Positions 54,461-63,016 of a stretch of 64,000 nt of DNA are shown here, in pieces. Origin of the DNA: CAYQNU01 sp964419055. Its GTDB lineage: Bacteria > Bacteroidota > Bacteroidia > Flavobacteriales_D > Parvicellaceae. The stretch spans positions 62,001-126,000 of the forward strand of contig CAYQNU010000006.1 in assembly GCA_964419055.1 (NCBI GenBank), written 5' to 3'. Every line of letters starts with the position of its first letter. Position 1 is the first letter of the stretch. The position numbers and the translations under genes were made by a program. Below the pieces are notes generated by a model. It had not been told where the DNA came from. It was given only the letters and a program-made list of their open reading frames with translations, and did no database searches.

Positions 54461-55063
54461 GTGAAAAAGTTAATCCTGTATTTGGTTTTTTTATTTTTAG
54501 CAAGTATGTGTTTCAATGCTTCTTATGCGCAATATGTTGAAGGAGATACATCAATAACAGATAATAAAGATAAATCTTCATCATCCAGTTTCAAAGATAA
54601 ATTATATTACGGTGGTAATTTAAGTTTTAATATTGTAAGAGGTTATTTGTTGCTGGAAACCTCTCCTTTAGTCGGTTATAAAATTACCGAAAGTTTATCA
54701 GCGGGAATTGGGGGAAAGTTTTTGTTTGCCAGAGATCTTATTTATAAAGAAAATTTTTCCATATACGGTGGAAGTGTATTTTCAAGATACAAGGTTTTTT
54801 CAGAATTCTTTTTACATGCTGAATATGAGTTGTTAAATGCTTATAATCGCCAGCCATTAAGTCCAGTTTTTGGACAAAGAGATTTTGCAAGTATGTTATT
54901 TGTGGGAGGTGGTTATGCTTCCGGTGATGGTGGTTTAGGTATGCAAATTATGTTGCTTTATGATCTCTTAAATCATCCCAATAGTCCTTATCAGGGTTCA
55001 TACATAATAGGCCCATTAGGTCCGCCTGTAATTCTGAGGATTGGGTTCTCAGTTGGGTTTTAA
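54461..55063 (+). CDS. Outer-membrane beta-barrel-like protein
   Basis: The 200-aa product starts at GTG with a signal peptide (KKLILYLVFLFLASMCFNASYA). The mature part alternates hydrophobic and polar residues with aromatic ends (YYGGNLSFNIVRGYLLLETSPLVGYKITESLSAGIGGKF split into strands), as in a small beta-barrel. A -7-like TATCTTTG lies at 54427-54434. It follows the sigma/anti-sigma pair and may be its regulated target. Function unknown. Confidence 0.55.
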   Translation: MKKLILYLVFLFLASMCFNASYAQYVEGDTSITDNKDKSSSSSFKDKLYYGGNLSFNIVRGYLLLETSPLVGYKITESLSAGIGGKFLFARDLIYKENFSIYGGSVFSRYKVFSEFFLHAEYELLNAYNRQPLSPVFGQRDFASMLFVGGGYASGDGGLGMQIMLLYDLLNHPNSPYQGSYIIGPLGPPVILRIGFSVGF

Positions 55064-55113
55064 GGTTTGATCCTAAAGATGAGTTTTGTCATAAATTTAT
55101 TCAATTGAATAAC

Positions 55114-55121
55114 TATATTTG
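55114..55121 (+). promoter_or_regulatory. Probable -7 element of the M1 peptidase gene
   Basis: TATATTTG followed by CATTCCC fits the -7 box. The GTG start at 55166 is 45 bases downstream. No good -33 is seen. Confidence 0.5.
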
Positions 55122-55165
55122 CATTCCCAAATTACAACGAATTTTATATAAATACATTAAATATT

Positions 55166-57079
55166 GTGAGAAAAATCATTCAAATTAATTTAATAACTGC
55201 ATTTATTGTGAGCAGTTTAACGGTGGTTAGTTGTGGTGAACAGAAAGCAGAAAATAAAGAGCCTATTTCTGAAGTAAAAGAGACTGCTTCTGAGGAGGTT
55301 ATTGAAACCATTCAGAAAGATGAGCACACGTTGTCGAATTATTGGGATGTGAAAACTACCCATGTTCATTTAGATATCGAGGTAAATTTTGATTCAAAAA
55401 CAATTTACGGAAGTGCATGTCATACCATTGAAAATGTAAATAAAGTGGACACATTTATTGTGGATACAAAATATTTAGTCATTGATAGTGTAACCTTGAA
55501 TGAAGGCGATCCAACGGGTTTCACTTTAGCTGAATTTGATGAGCTATTAGGTACCGCCTTAAAAATCGGAATTAAAGAGAATACCAATAAAGTAACTATT
55601 TACTATAAAACAACAGAAAAAACGGAAGCTTTGGATTGGTTAATGCCTTCTCAGACAGCAGGAAAGTCTAAACCTTTTATGTATACTCAAGGTCAATCCA
55701 TTTTTACAAGAACTTGGGTTCCTATTCAAGGTACTACGGCTATCAGAATTACTTACAGTGCAAAAGTTAAAGTTCCAAATGATTTAATGGCCGTTATGAG
55801 CGCAACCAATCCAGTGGAAAAAAATAATGAAGGAATTTACGAGTTCAATATGCCTCAACCCATACCTTGTTATTTATTAGCTTTAGCAGTAGGTGATTTA
55901 GCTTTCGCACCCATTGACCATAGGACAGGAGTATATACTGAACCTTCTATGTTAAAATCATGTGCAGAAGAATTGTCAGATATGGGAGCTATGGTTAATG
56001 CAGCTGAAAAATTATACGGAAGTTATTTGTGGGATCGTTATGATGTGATTGTGCTTCCTCCAAGTTTTCCTTTTGGTGGTATGGAAAATCCTCGGTTAAC
56101 CTTTGCAACTCCTACCATAATTGCAGGAGATAAAAGTTTAGTGTCCCTCATCGCTCATGAGTTAGCGCACTCTTGGAGTGGTAATTTAGTTACCAATGCC
56201 TCTTGGAATGACTTCTGGCTCAATGAAGGTTTTACCGTTTACTTTGAAAGAAGAATTATGGAAGCACTTTATGGGAAAGATTATGCAGACATGCTCGCTT
56301 TATTAGGTTATCAAGATCTTTTGGGTGAAATTGCTTCTGCCAAACCTGAGATGCAAACATTAAAGCTCAAATTAAAAGGAATACATCCAGATGAAGCTAT
56401 GAGCGATATTGCTTATGAAAAAGGTTATTTCTTTTTGCGATTATTAGAACAGATTGCAGGGCGTGATAATTTTGATGCATTTTTAAAAACTTATTTTGAA
56501 TCTCATAAATTTCAAACCATTACTACCGAGAGTTTTATTGATTATTTAAATAAGAATTTGATTGAACCACATAATTTAGTTGTGAACGTTGAAGAATGGG
56601 TTTACGGAGACGGTATTCCTGCTAATTGTCCTCAAGTGGTGGCTACTCGTTTTAATGCAGTAGAAGCCAATCTTGAACAGTTTTACATTACCAATAATGT
56701 AACAAAATCCATTCAAGGTAAGGAATGGTCATCACATGAATGGGTACATTTCGTTCGTTTGCTTAAACCTGAAACAACACCACAACAAATGGCTGCTATT
56801 GATAAAGTGTATAAGTTGACACAATCTGGGAATTCCGAAATTGCTGCTATATGGTTTGAGAAAAGTATTGAATTTGGATATGACAATATCGATAAAGAAT
56901 TAACGGCCTTTTTGGTGAAGGTAGGAAGACGAAAATTTTTAATGCCGATATATACAGCCTTGGCAAAAACCGAAAAAGGTAAACAAAAAGCTTTAAAAAT
57001 ATATAAACAAGCACGTCCCAATTACCATTTTGTGAGCTACAGCTCTATTGATGCATTGTTGGGATACACGCCTGAATAA
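55166..57079 (+). CDS. M1 family aminopeptidase, LTA4-hydrolase-like lipoprotein
   Basis: The 637-aa protein starts at GTG with a lipoprotein leader (IVSSLTVVSCGEQ, lipobox VVSC). The zinc site is HELAHSWSGN with the distant Glu in NEGFTVYFE (HExxH-18-E), and the exopeptidase motif is GGMENPRLTF. The C-terminal helical domain is of the leukotriene A4 hydrolase type. It should release N-terminal residues from peptides in the periplasm or at the outer membrane. Length and motifs are normal. Confidence 0.92.
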   Translation: MRKIIQINLITAFIVSSLTVVSCGEQKAENKEPISEVKETASEEVIETIQKDEHTLSNYWDVKTTHVHLDIEVNFDSKTIYGSACHTIENVNKVDTFIVDTKYLVIDSVTLNEGDPTGFTLAEFDELLGTALKIGIKENTNKVTIYYKTTEKTEALDWLMPSQTAGKSKPFMYTQGQSIFTRTWVPIQGTTAIRITYSAKVKVPNDLMAVMSATNPVEKNNEGIYEFNMPQPIPCYLLALAVGDLAFAPIDHRTGVYTEPSMLKSCAEELSDMGAMVNAAEKLYGSYLWDRYDVIVLPPSFPFGGMENPRLTFATPTIIAGDKSLVSLIAHELAHSWSGNLVTNASWNDFWLNEGFTVYFERRIMEALYGKDYADMLALLGYQDLLGEIASAKPEMQTLKLKLKGIHPDEAMSDIAYEKGYFFLRLLEQIAGRDNFDAFLKTYFESHKFQTITTESFIDYLNKNLIEPHNLVVNVEEWVYGDGIPANCPQVVATRFNAVEANLEQFYITNNVTKSIQGKEWSSHEWVHFVRLLKPETTPQQMAAIDKVYKLTQSGNSEIAAIWFEKSIEFGYDNIDKELTAFLVKVGRRKFLMPIYTALAKTEKGKQKALKIYKQARPNYHFVSYSSIDALLGYTPE

Positions 57080-57175
57080 TAAAATACTTCGTTAGTTTTT
57101 TGAATCTAATTGAGGTTGTTTTTTATGATGTATAAAATAACATCAATAGAAAAATTAAATAATTGCATCAAAATG

Positions 57176-57205
57176 TTGTGAATTACAATATTATAATTAC
57201 CTTTG
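57176..57205 (+). promoter_or_regulatory. Promoter of rpsF-rpsR-rplI
   Basis: TTG (57176-57178), exactly 19 bases, then TACCTTTG (57198-57205) followed by CCGCCCC: a near-perfect Bacteroidota promoter. The short leader carries a CCCC..GGGG mini-hairpin (about 57209-57222) just after the expected start site. Confidence 0.85.
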
Positions 57206-57250
57206 CCGCCCCAATATAGGGGAAAATTGTAATTTTTAACACAAATATAT

Positions 57251-57583
57251 ATGAATCATTACGAAACTGTTTTCATTTTAACTCCCGTTTTGTCTGATGA
57301 ACAGACAAAGGAAGCAGTCGCAAAATTCAAAAAAGTATTAACTGACGGAGGAGCTAAAATCCACAATGAAGAAAATTGGGGATTAAAAAAATTAGCTTAT
57401 CCAATTCAGAAAAAATCTACTGGATTTTATAATCTTTTTGAATTTGAAGCTGCAGGTGAACTAATTGCCGAACTAGAAGTTGCTTACAAAAGAGATGAGC
57501 GCATCATGAGATTTTTGACTATGAAAATGGACAAACATCATGTATCGTTTGCCGAAAAAGGTAGAGCAAAAGCAAAAGCTTAA
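57251..57583 (+). CDS. rpsF: 30S ribosomal protein S6
   Basis: The 110-aa protein has MNHYETVFILTPVLSDEQ, EENWGLKKLAYPIQKKSTGFY and the end DERIMRFLTMKMDKH, matching bS6. It pairs with S18 on the small-subunit platform. It is the first of the rpsF-rpsR-rplI operon. Confidence 0.97.
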   Translation: MNHYETVFILTPVLSDEQTKEAVAKFKKVLTDGGAKIHNEENWGLKKLAYPIQKKSTGFYNLFEFEAAGELIAELEVAYKRDERIMRFLTMKMDKHHVSFAEKGRAKAKA

Positions 57584-57616
57584 TTAAATTATTCACTAAA
57601 TCAAACACATTAAAAG

Positions 57617-57883
57617 ATGGCTGATAATTCAGAAGTAAGATATTTAGCTCCGATAAACATCGAGATAAATAGCGATAAATATTGCCGTTTCAAAAGATAC
57701 GGCATCAAGCATGTGGATTACAAAAATCCAGATTTCTTGTTAAAGTTCATTAACGAACAAGGTAAAATTTTGCCAAGAAGACTTACAGGTACTTCTGCAA
57801 AATACCAAAAGAAAGTAGCTCAAGCAGTAAAAAGAGCAAGACATTTAGCAATATTGCCATATTTGGCTGATCAATTAAAATAA
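57617..57883 (+). CDS. rpsR: 30S ribosomal protein S18
   Basis: The 88-aa protein has CRFKRYGIKHVDYKNPDFLLKF and GKILPRRLTGTSAKYQKKVA, the bS18 core, and a longer, Bacteroidota-type acidic N-terminus. The first Cys of zinc-binding S18 forms is kept but the others are absent. It lies 33 bp after rpsF. Confidence 0.97.
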   Translation: MADNSEVRYLAPINIEINSDKYCRFKRYGIKHVDYKNPDFLLKFINEQGKILPRRLTGTSAKYQKKVAQAVKRARHLAILPYLADQLK

Positions 57884-57884
57884 T

Positions 57885-57890
57885 AGGAGG
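57885..57890 (+). promoter_or_regulatory. Strong Shine-Dalgarno site of rplI
   Basis: AGGAGG lies 8 bases before the rplI ATG. A full anti-SD match is rare in this phylum and in this window, so rplI may be translated at an unusually high rate or differently from its neighbours. Confidence 0.6.
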
Positions 57891-57898
57891 ACAAAAAT

Positions 57899-58345
57899 AT
57901 GGAAGTACTATTAAAGAAAAACGTAGACAACCTTGGAGACAAGGATGAATTGGTAAATGTAAAACCAGGCTACGGTCGTAACTTTTTAATCCCACAAGGA
58001 TTAGCTATTTTAGCTACAGAATCAGTGCGTAAAATGCATGCTGAAACATTGAAACAAAGAGCTCACAAAGCTGCTAAAATGAAAGTTGAAGCAGAAGGTG
58101 TTGCTAAGAAATTGGAGGCTGCAAAAATTGAAGTAGGAGCTAAAGTTGGGGAGAACGGAAAAATTTTCGGTTCAGTAACTAACGTTCAATTGGCAGAAGC
58201 TTTAGAAAAAGCAGGATTCGAAATCGAAAGAAAAAGAATCAAGTTATTGGGAGATGCTATTAAAGCAACCGGTACCTACAAAGCTGAAATTTCAGTTCAC
58301 AAAGAAATCAAAATCACTATCGACTTTACAGTGGTAGAAGGATAA
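57899..58345 (+). CDS. rplI: 50S ribosomal protein L9
   Basis: The 148-aa protein has the N-domain VLLKKNVDNLGDKDELVNVKPGYGRNFLIP and the C-domain GKIFGSVTNVQLAEAL, connected by a long helix, as in bL9. It binds 23S rRNA near the L1 stalk. It is the last gene of the operon, 15 bp after rpsR. Confidence 0.97.
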   Translation: MEVLLKKNVDNLGDKDELVNVKPGYGRNFLIPQGLAILATESVRKMHAETLKQRAHKAAKMKVEAEGVAKKLEAAKIEVGAKVGENGKIFGSVTNVQLAEALEKAGFEIERKRIKLLGDAIKATGTYKAEISVHKEIKITIDFTVVEG

Positions 58346-58369
58346 TTAGCTTTTAGCTTAAAATTATAA

Positions 58370-58409
58370 AACTCACTTTAGATTTATTCTGAAGTGAGTT
58401 TTTTTTTGT
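58370..58409 (+). terminator. Terminator of rpsF operon
   Basis: AACTCACTT (58370-58378) pairs with AAGTGAGTT (58392-58400) and is followed by a long T-run. Confidence 0.9.
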
Positions 58410-58493
58410 TACGAAAAATAAGTGAGTTGTATTGAAACGTTTAAATTTGCTCTATACTGCAGAGATAACTTTCGTTAGGTTAATTTTTAATCG

Positions 58494-59963
58494 TTATTTA
58501 CCTAAATAAAGCGCTTCCAATAATTTTTTATCAGCTTTACCATTTTGATTTAAAGGAATTTGGTCTACTACTTTAAAATCGGAAGGTACCATGTAATGAG
58601 GTAAGGTTTTTAATAAATCAATGCGAATTGTATCAAAATCCGTATTTACATTTGGTTTAAACTGGATGATGCTAACAATTTTTTTAGCTATACCGTCTCT
58701 TTTTAAAGCTAAGGTTTCTCCTTGTAATATATAGGGCAAGGAATTAAGAGCTTCCGAAATTTCATTTAATTCAATTCTAAAACCATTGAGTTTTATTAAA
58801 TCATCATTTCTACCATTAAAAAATAACATATTCTTTTCTAAAAACCCAAAATCTCCGGTTCTAAATGCTCGATGTCCGTTTTTTATAAAGAACTTTTGAG
58901 CATTCAATTCATCATTATTCAAATAACCCAGTGATACATTTTCACCAATAATAATGATCTCTCCATTCTCAATTTCTAACCAACTTGTTGATTTAGAATA
59001 GCCAACTGGCAGTGGATTGTGTAATTCTAGCAACTCATCTGTAATTTCAACTAATGTGCTGGCTACAGTAGCTTCAGTCGGCCCATACGTATTTAAAACT
59101 CTGGCTTTAGGATAATTGAGTTTAAGATTTTTCGCTGTAGCATGCGGCAACACCTCACCACAAAATAAAAAGGTATTAATGGAACTTAATTTTTGGGTAT
59201 CTTGTAATCTAGAATAAATCATAGCAAATGAGGGTGTAGATACCCAAACCGTTCCCTTAAAAGTTGATAAACGTTCTATAAAGAGTGGAGCATTCTGACT
59301 TTGTTCCTTGTTATTTAGCAGTAAAGTAGCTCCTAAAGCTCCAAAAGTCATCACTTCAAAAACCGACAAATCAAAACTCAAAATAGCGGTATTTATAAAA
59401 ATGTCCGTTGAATTAAATCCAAAATCTTTTACCATCCAATCGGTAAACGATATCATTGCCTCAGTACTTATTTGTACCCCTTTGGGTTCTCCGGTGCTTC
59501 CAGAAGTAAATATGATATAAATGAGCGGATCAGAAAGCTTTTGGGTAAATGTGTTTAATGGTTTTGGTGACGGAACTTGAAAAGTATTGTGGTGAAAAAA
59601 GACTTCGTTGCACTTATCAAATCCTAAACTGGTTTGCGTAGTATTAATGATTACAGTAGTTTTTGAAATGCTAATAATTTTCTGAATGCGTTCTTTAGGA
59701 TAGATTATGTCAGCAGGAATATAGGGTATGTTGAGGCGCATTAATGAATAAAATGCTACAATCATATTTACGTTTTTGTGACCATAAACCAATACAGGCT
59801 CATAGGTTAATGCATAACCGTTGGTTTTAAATTGATCACAGAAATAGTCAGATCGAATTTTGAATTCTCCCCAAGTTAGTGATTCATCGTCACCAATTAT
59901 GGCAATTTTATTAGGATCGATAGTTATGTCAATAAAATCTTTGGTTGCGAAACAAAACTTCAT
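58494..59963 (-). CDS. dltA: D-alanine activating enzyme of Dlt type (D-alanine:carrier ligase)
   Basis: The 489-aa adenylating enzyme activates D-alanine with ATP and loads it on the DltC carrier. Motifs: IFTSGSTGEPKGVQIS (A3), FDLSVFEVMTFGALG, FCGEVLPHATAKNL, NTYGPTEATVAST (A5), RTGDFGF (A7) and NQNGKADKKLLEALY (A10 Lys). FCGEVLP includes the Cys that DltA uses in its D-Ala pocket, which separates DltA from generic NRPS domains. It is the last gene of the dltC-D-X-B-A operon, 5 bp after dltB. Length is normal for DltA. Confidence 0.9.
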   Translation of the reverse strand: MKFCFATKDFIDITIDPNKIAIIGDDESLTWGEFKIRSDYFCDQFKTNGYALTYEPVLVYGHKNVNMIVAFYSLMRLNIPYIPADIIYPKERIQKIISISKTTVIINTTQTSLGFDKCNEVFFHHNTFQVPSPKPLNTFTQKLSDPLIYIIFTSGSTGEPKGVQISTEAMISFTDWMVKDFGFNSTDIFINTAILSFDLSVFEVMTFGALGATLLLNNKEQSQNAPLFIERLSTFKGTVWVSTPSFAMIYSRLQDTQKLSSINTFLFCGEVLPHATAKNLKLNYPKARVLNTYGPTEATVASTLVEITDELLELHNPLPVGYSKSTSWLEIENGEIIIIGENVSLGYLNNDELNAQKFFIKNGHRAFRTGDFGFLEKNMLFFNGRNDDLIKLNGFRIELNEISEALNSLPYILQGETLALKRDGIAKKIVSIIQFKPNVNTDFDTIRIDLLKTLPHYMVPSDFKVVDQIPLNQNGKADKKLLEALYLGK

Positions 59964-59968
59964 ATGTC

Positions 59969-61153
59969 TTAAATTAAATTGCCACTAAAAATATAAATTG
60001 CAAATGCTACTAGATTGAATAGTACAAAAATAGAAATAATGCGCACGACTTGTTTTTTTGCATTTCCAAAAATAATATCTTTATTTTTCTTTTTACAACG
60101 AATAGTGTAGGCATTATGAATAACCGAATATAAACCAAAAAGAGCACCACTGAGGATGAAGTGAATTTCAAATCCATTCCAAAAACCCATTAATAAGAAA
60201 GTGATAAAAAGAGCAATACCTTGTCGCTGAGGACCAGTAAACAGTTTTTTTGTTGTAAAATATTTAAAAAGGGGTTTAAAGAAATAGTCGTTTAGCCAAT
60301 CTCCTAAAGATATGTGCCAATGTTTCCAAAATTCTTTAGGGTTTTGAGCTAAAAAGGGTTTGTCAAAATTACGAGGTAACTGAATGCCTATAAAACGTGC
60401 AAAACTCAATGCCAAAAGGGAGTATCCAGCAAAATCAAAAAACAAAAAGAGCAAATAGCCATACATATACGGTAGATGATAAAACAGTAGTCCACCATCA
60501 GTAGGCAATTGTTGTAAAACAACTTTATAAATCAGAACAGAAATTATGAATTTATATAATAATCCTAAAATTAGGTCATCTAACGCTTTTAAAATATTTA
60601 TTGAGTTGATATTGGAATAGCCATTTTGAATATCACTATTGAAACGATGAAAACGATCTATTGGACCTATTAAAAGGGAAGGAACGAAAGTAGTAAATGT
60701 GAAAAAATCAATAAATGAAATCGGTTCTTTTTTGTTGCGCGTATCCACATAAAGACCTATTACTTTGAAAACTAAATAAGACATACCAGCAATTTGTATG
60801 AAACCTTTGAAAGTTTGAAGGGATTCTTGTGAATCGTCAATGGGCAAAACATTAAATAATTTCATCAGTAACATGGGCAAGGCCAACATCAACATCGGTA
60901 AAACTAAGTTATCTGATTTATATTTTTTTTGTAATAATTTAACCACTCCAAAAAGCAACATCACTAAAGCGATTAAATGAATAGGTTTGGTATATAATAA
61001 ACTTATATAAAGTAAAGACCCAAGTGCTAAAAGATAATTATAGCGAATTTTTTGTGAAAAAAACTTTTTTACACTCACAACAACACCTATAAAAAATAGA
61101 GCAAAATAGAGGAAATAGAAATCCGAAAAAGGGAGTGATTGATTCAACAGCAT
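59969..61153 (-). CDS. dltB: MBOAT O-acyltransferase, DltB type
   Basis: The 394-aa multi-pass inner-membrane protein starts at the ATG giving LLNQSLPFSDFYFLYFALFF (an upstream TTG at 61180 would overlap dltX). It has the MBOAT markers NPKEFWKHWHISLGDWLNDYFF and FMGFWNGFEIHFILSGALFGLY with the catalytic His of the last motif. DltB moves D-Ala from DltC across the membrane towards DltX/DltD. It lies one base after dltX and 5 bp before dltA. Confidence 0.9.
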   Translation of the reverse strand: MLLNQSLPFSDFYFLYFALFFIGVVVSVKKFFSQKIRYNYLLALGSLLYISLLYTKPIHLIALVMLLFGVVKLLQKKYKSDNLVLPMLMLALPMLLMKLFNVLPIDDSQESLQTFKGFIQIAGMSYLVFKVIGLYVDTRNKKEPISFIDFFTFTTFVPSLLIGPIDRFHRFNSDIQNGYSNINSINILKALDDLILGLLYKFIISVLIYKVVLQQLPTDGGLLFYHLPYMYGYLLFLFFDFAGYSLLALSFARFIGIQLPRNFDKPFLAQNPKEFWKHWHISLGDWLNDYFFKPLFKYFTTKKLFTGPQRQGIALFITFLLMGFWNGFEIHFILSGALFGLYSVIHNAYTIRCKKKNKDIIFGNAKKQVVRIISIFVLFNLVAFAIYIFSGNLI

Positions 61154-61154
61154 A

Positions 61155-61310
61155 TTAAAATTGAGAATAGACAAATTCAATCTTAGATTTTACTTCCTGT
61201 GTTTTATCAGGATTCATTAAAATGTCAATGTCTACCACATAAAGGTAAATATATCCAAGGATGAGCATCAAATAGATAAGTGTGTTTTTTAGAATTTTTC
61301 TTTTGTCCAT
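61155..61310 (-). CDS. dltX: DltX-like membrane micropeptide
   Basis: The ATG at 61310 gives 51 aa (a longer ORF from 61349 would overlap dltD). It has one membrane helix (NTLIYLMLILGYIYLYVV) and the C-terminus KIEFVYSQF. DltX of Gram-positive bacteria is about 50 aa, with one helix and a conserved end of the form F-x-Y-x-x-F, and is thought to carry the D-Ala on or near its terminal Tyr. Position directly before dltB also fits. The match is by pattern, not a search. Confidence 0.7.
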   Translation of the reverse strand: MDKRKILKNTLIYLMLILGYIYLYVVDIDILMNPDKTQEVKSKIEFVYSQF

Positions 61311-61320
61311 ATAAACAAAT

Positions 61321-62511
61321 TTAGGGATAAGTAGTATTAATGAAATCATTGATTAGAATCCATCCATAGTCTCCTGGATGCATGACATCTTTTAATATAC
61401 CTTTTCGATAGTTGCTTTTTTCATAACAGGAAAGATTTAATAAGGGGTAATGAGCGTCAGAAATTATTTGGGATAAATAATCTGTTAAAGGTTTCTGCAC
61501 TAGTAAGTTTTCGTAATAGTAAGGGTTGAGTGGTAAAATAACAAAACTTGCGTTCACCTCATTCTCATTTAGAAATTGAAGCAGTAATTCAAAATCTTCT
61601 AATTCAGGTGAGGCTAAATAATCAATTTCCGCAACTTGGCCTTTCTTTTGAGAGCCATCTTTTTCGAGTAGGTAGGTTTCGAAATAGGTCTGATCTACCC
61701 AAAGATTATTGGTTACCGTTGCTAAAAAATTATTTTGCTCCTCTAAAAGGAGAGAATCGATATTTGTTTTCCATTTTTTTCGAATGGATTTTTTTTCATT
61801 AGCTAATAGGTAAGATACATTTGGAATGTAATAGCGATTAGCATGAATGGATTGAATATGCAATGTAGCTTTTGAAAAAAAACGATTTATAAAGTTGCCT
61901 TTTTCAGCTAAATAAAGATCTCTTAAATAGGACATTTCTTTTGTCATTCCCTCAAAATAGATACTGTTTGTATGGATGTATTTTCCTAAATGATACTTGT
62001 ATTTTTCATTGATAAGTGAATCATGGATTATTCGCTTTAGAAAATTGGGTCGCACAAATTCTAAAAATGCCTCAGGATTAGTACCCTCTCCTTCAAACCA
62101 TCCTGGACTTAATAAAATGGTTACTTTTGAATTTTTAAGATAGGTTTTGCTTGCCATTAATTCACACAATATGCTAAGATTTTGATGGTGAGCATGCCCA
62201 AAAGCCAAACAATTAAGGTGTAAACTATCTTTCAAGAATAAAAAAGGAAAATATCGAGCTGAACTATTGAATTCAGAAGAACCGAATAGGGTAATTTGAG
62301 AGGGGCTTTTAAGGCTAGACATTAATGCCATTTCACTGGTTACTCCATTATCAAAATTGGCGAATAACCCATTAGGAACGACCTCTTCTTGAGTATAAGT
62401 AATTATTTTTTGATATTTTTTTGCTTCAGGTAAAACCGAAAAAATGAGAAATACACTAAAAAAAGCAATACTTAAAGGTAAAATGTGGTGAAAAACAATT
62501 TTTTGAAACAT
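61321..62511 (-). CDS. dltD: D-alanyl transfer protein DltD (SGNH/GDSL-like)
   Basis: The 396-aa protein has an N-terminal membrane helix (IVFHHILPLSIAFFSVFLIF) and an extracytoplasmic SGNH-like domain with TLFGSSEFNSSARYFP (nucleophile Ser in GSSE) and, near the end, KDVMHPGDYGW (catalytic Asp and His). This is the DltD architecture, which transfers D-Ala to the final polymer outside the membrane. It lies 10 bp before dltX and 22 bp after dltC. Confidence 0.9.
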   Translation of the reverse strand: MFQKIVFHHILPLSIAFFSVFLIFSVLPEAKKYQKIITYTQEEVVPNGLFANFDNGVTSEMALMSSLKSPSQITLFGSSEFNSSARYFPFLFLKDSLHLNCLAFGHAHHQNLSILCELMASKTYLKNSKVTILLSPGWFEGEGTNPEAFLEFVRPNFLKRIIHDSLINEKYKYHLGKYIHTNSIYFEGMTKEMSYLRDLYLAEKGNFINRFFSKATLHIQSIHANRYYIPNVSYLLANEKKSIRKKWKTNIDSLLLEEQNNFLATVTNNLWVDQTYFETYLLEKDGSQKKGQVAEIDYLASPELEDFELLLQFLNENEVNASFVILPLNPYYYENLLVQKPLTDYLSQIISDAHYPLLNLSCYEKSNYRKGILKDVMHPGDYGWILINDFINTTYP

Positions 62512-62533
62512 ATTCAGTTCACTAAAAATTGAA

Positions 62534-62755
62534 TTAAGCTAATTTAGCTTTTATAAAAGTACAAATTGAATTTACGGTTTGAAAATTAGACTCCACAATT
62601 TCCTCAAGGGGAATGGAAATTCCAAATTCGTTTTCAATTTCAACAGAAAGTTCCACAATGGTAATAGAATCCAATACATTAGGCCAAAGCACATCACTAG
62701 GCGTAACTTTAGTAAATGCCAGTTCTTCAATTTTTTCGATTAGGAAAGTTTCCAT
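62534..62755 (-). CDS. dltC: D-alanyl carrier protein DltC
   Basis: The 73-aa acyl carrier protein has the prosthetic-group site in PNVLDSITIVELSVEIE (Ser next to Asp), followed by EFGISIPLEEI, a DltC-like helix III region. The phosphopantetheine on this Ser carries D-Ala from DltA to DltB. It is the first gene of the operon and has a promoter upstream on the minus strand. Confidence 0.85.
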   Translation of the reverse strand: METFLIEKIEELAFTKVTPSDVLWPNVLDSITIVELSVEIENEFGISIPLEEIVESNFQTVNSICTFIKAKLA

Positions 62756-62777
62756 CTATTAGTAAATTTTTAGTGTA

Positions 62778-62805
62778 CAAATATAGATATTAAGATGTAA
62801 ATCAA
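62778..62805 (-). promoter_or_regulatory. Probable promoter of the dlt operon
   Basis: On the minus strand TTG (62803-62805, in TTTTTTG), a 17-base spacer and TATATTTG (62778-62785) lie about 22 bases before the dltC ATG. The divergent lpdA gene starts 262 bp away on the other side. Confidence 0.6.
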
Positions 62806-62966
62806 AAAATATAATCTTTGATTTATAGTGTTTGACATTTTGCAGTATCACTAAATAACTTCTTTTACTGTGGTTATTTAATTCCAATTGTCCTTTATTT
62901 TGATTGGAACTTTATTCTATTAATTTTTACAGAAAAAAATATACACCAACTTTAATGTATTATTAT

Positions 62967-62974
62967 TAATTTCG
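62967..62974 (+). promoter_or_regulatory. Probable -7 element of lpdA
   Basis: TAATTTCG followed by CATCC is the same variant -7 box as in front of prs and lies 42 bases before the lpdA ATG. No -33 TTG stands out. Confidence 0.4.
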
Positions 62975-63016
62975 CATCCAATAAATAAGTGAATTTTTTA
63001 ATAAAATATAAGTAAT

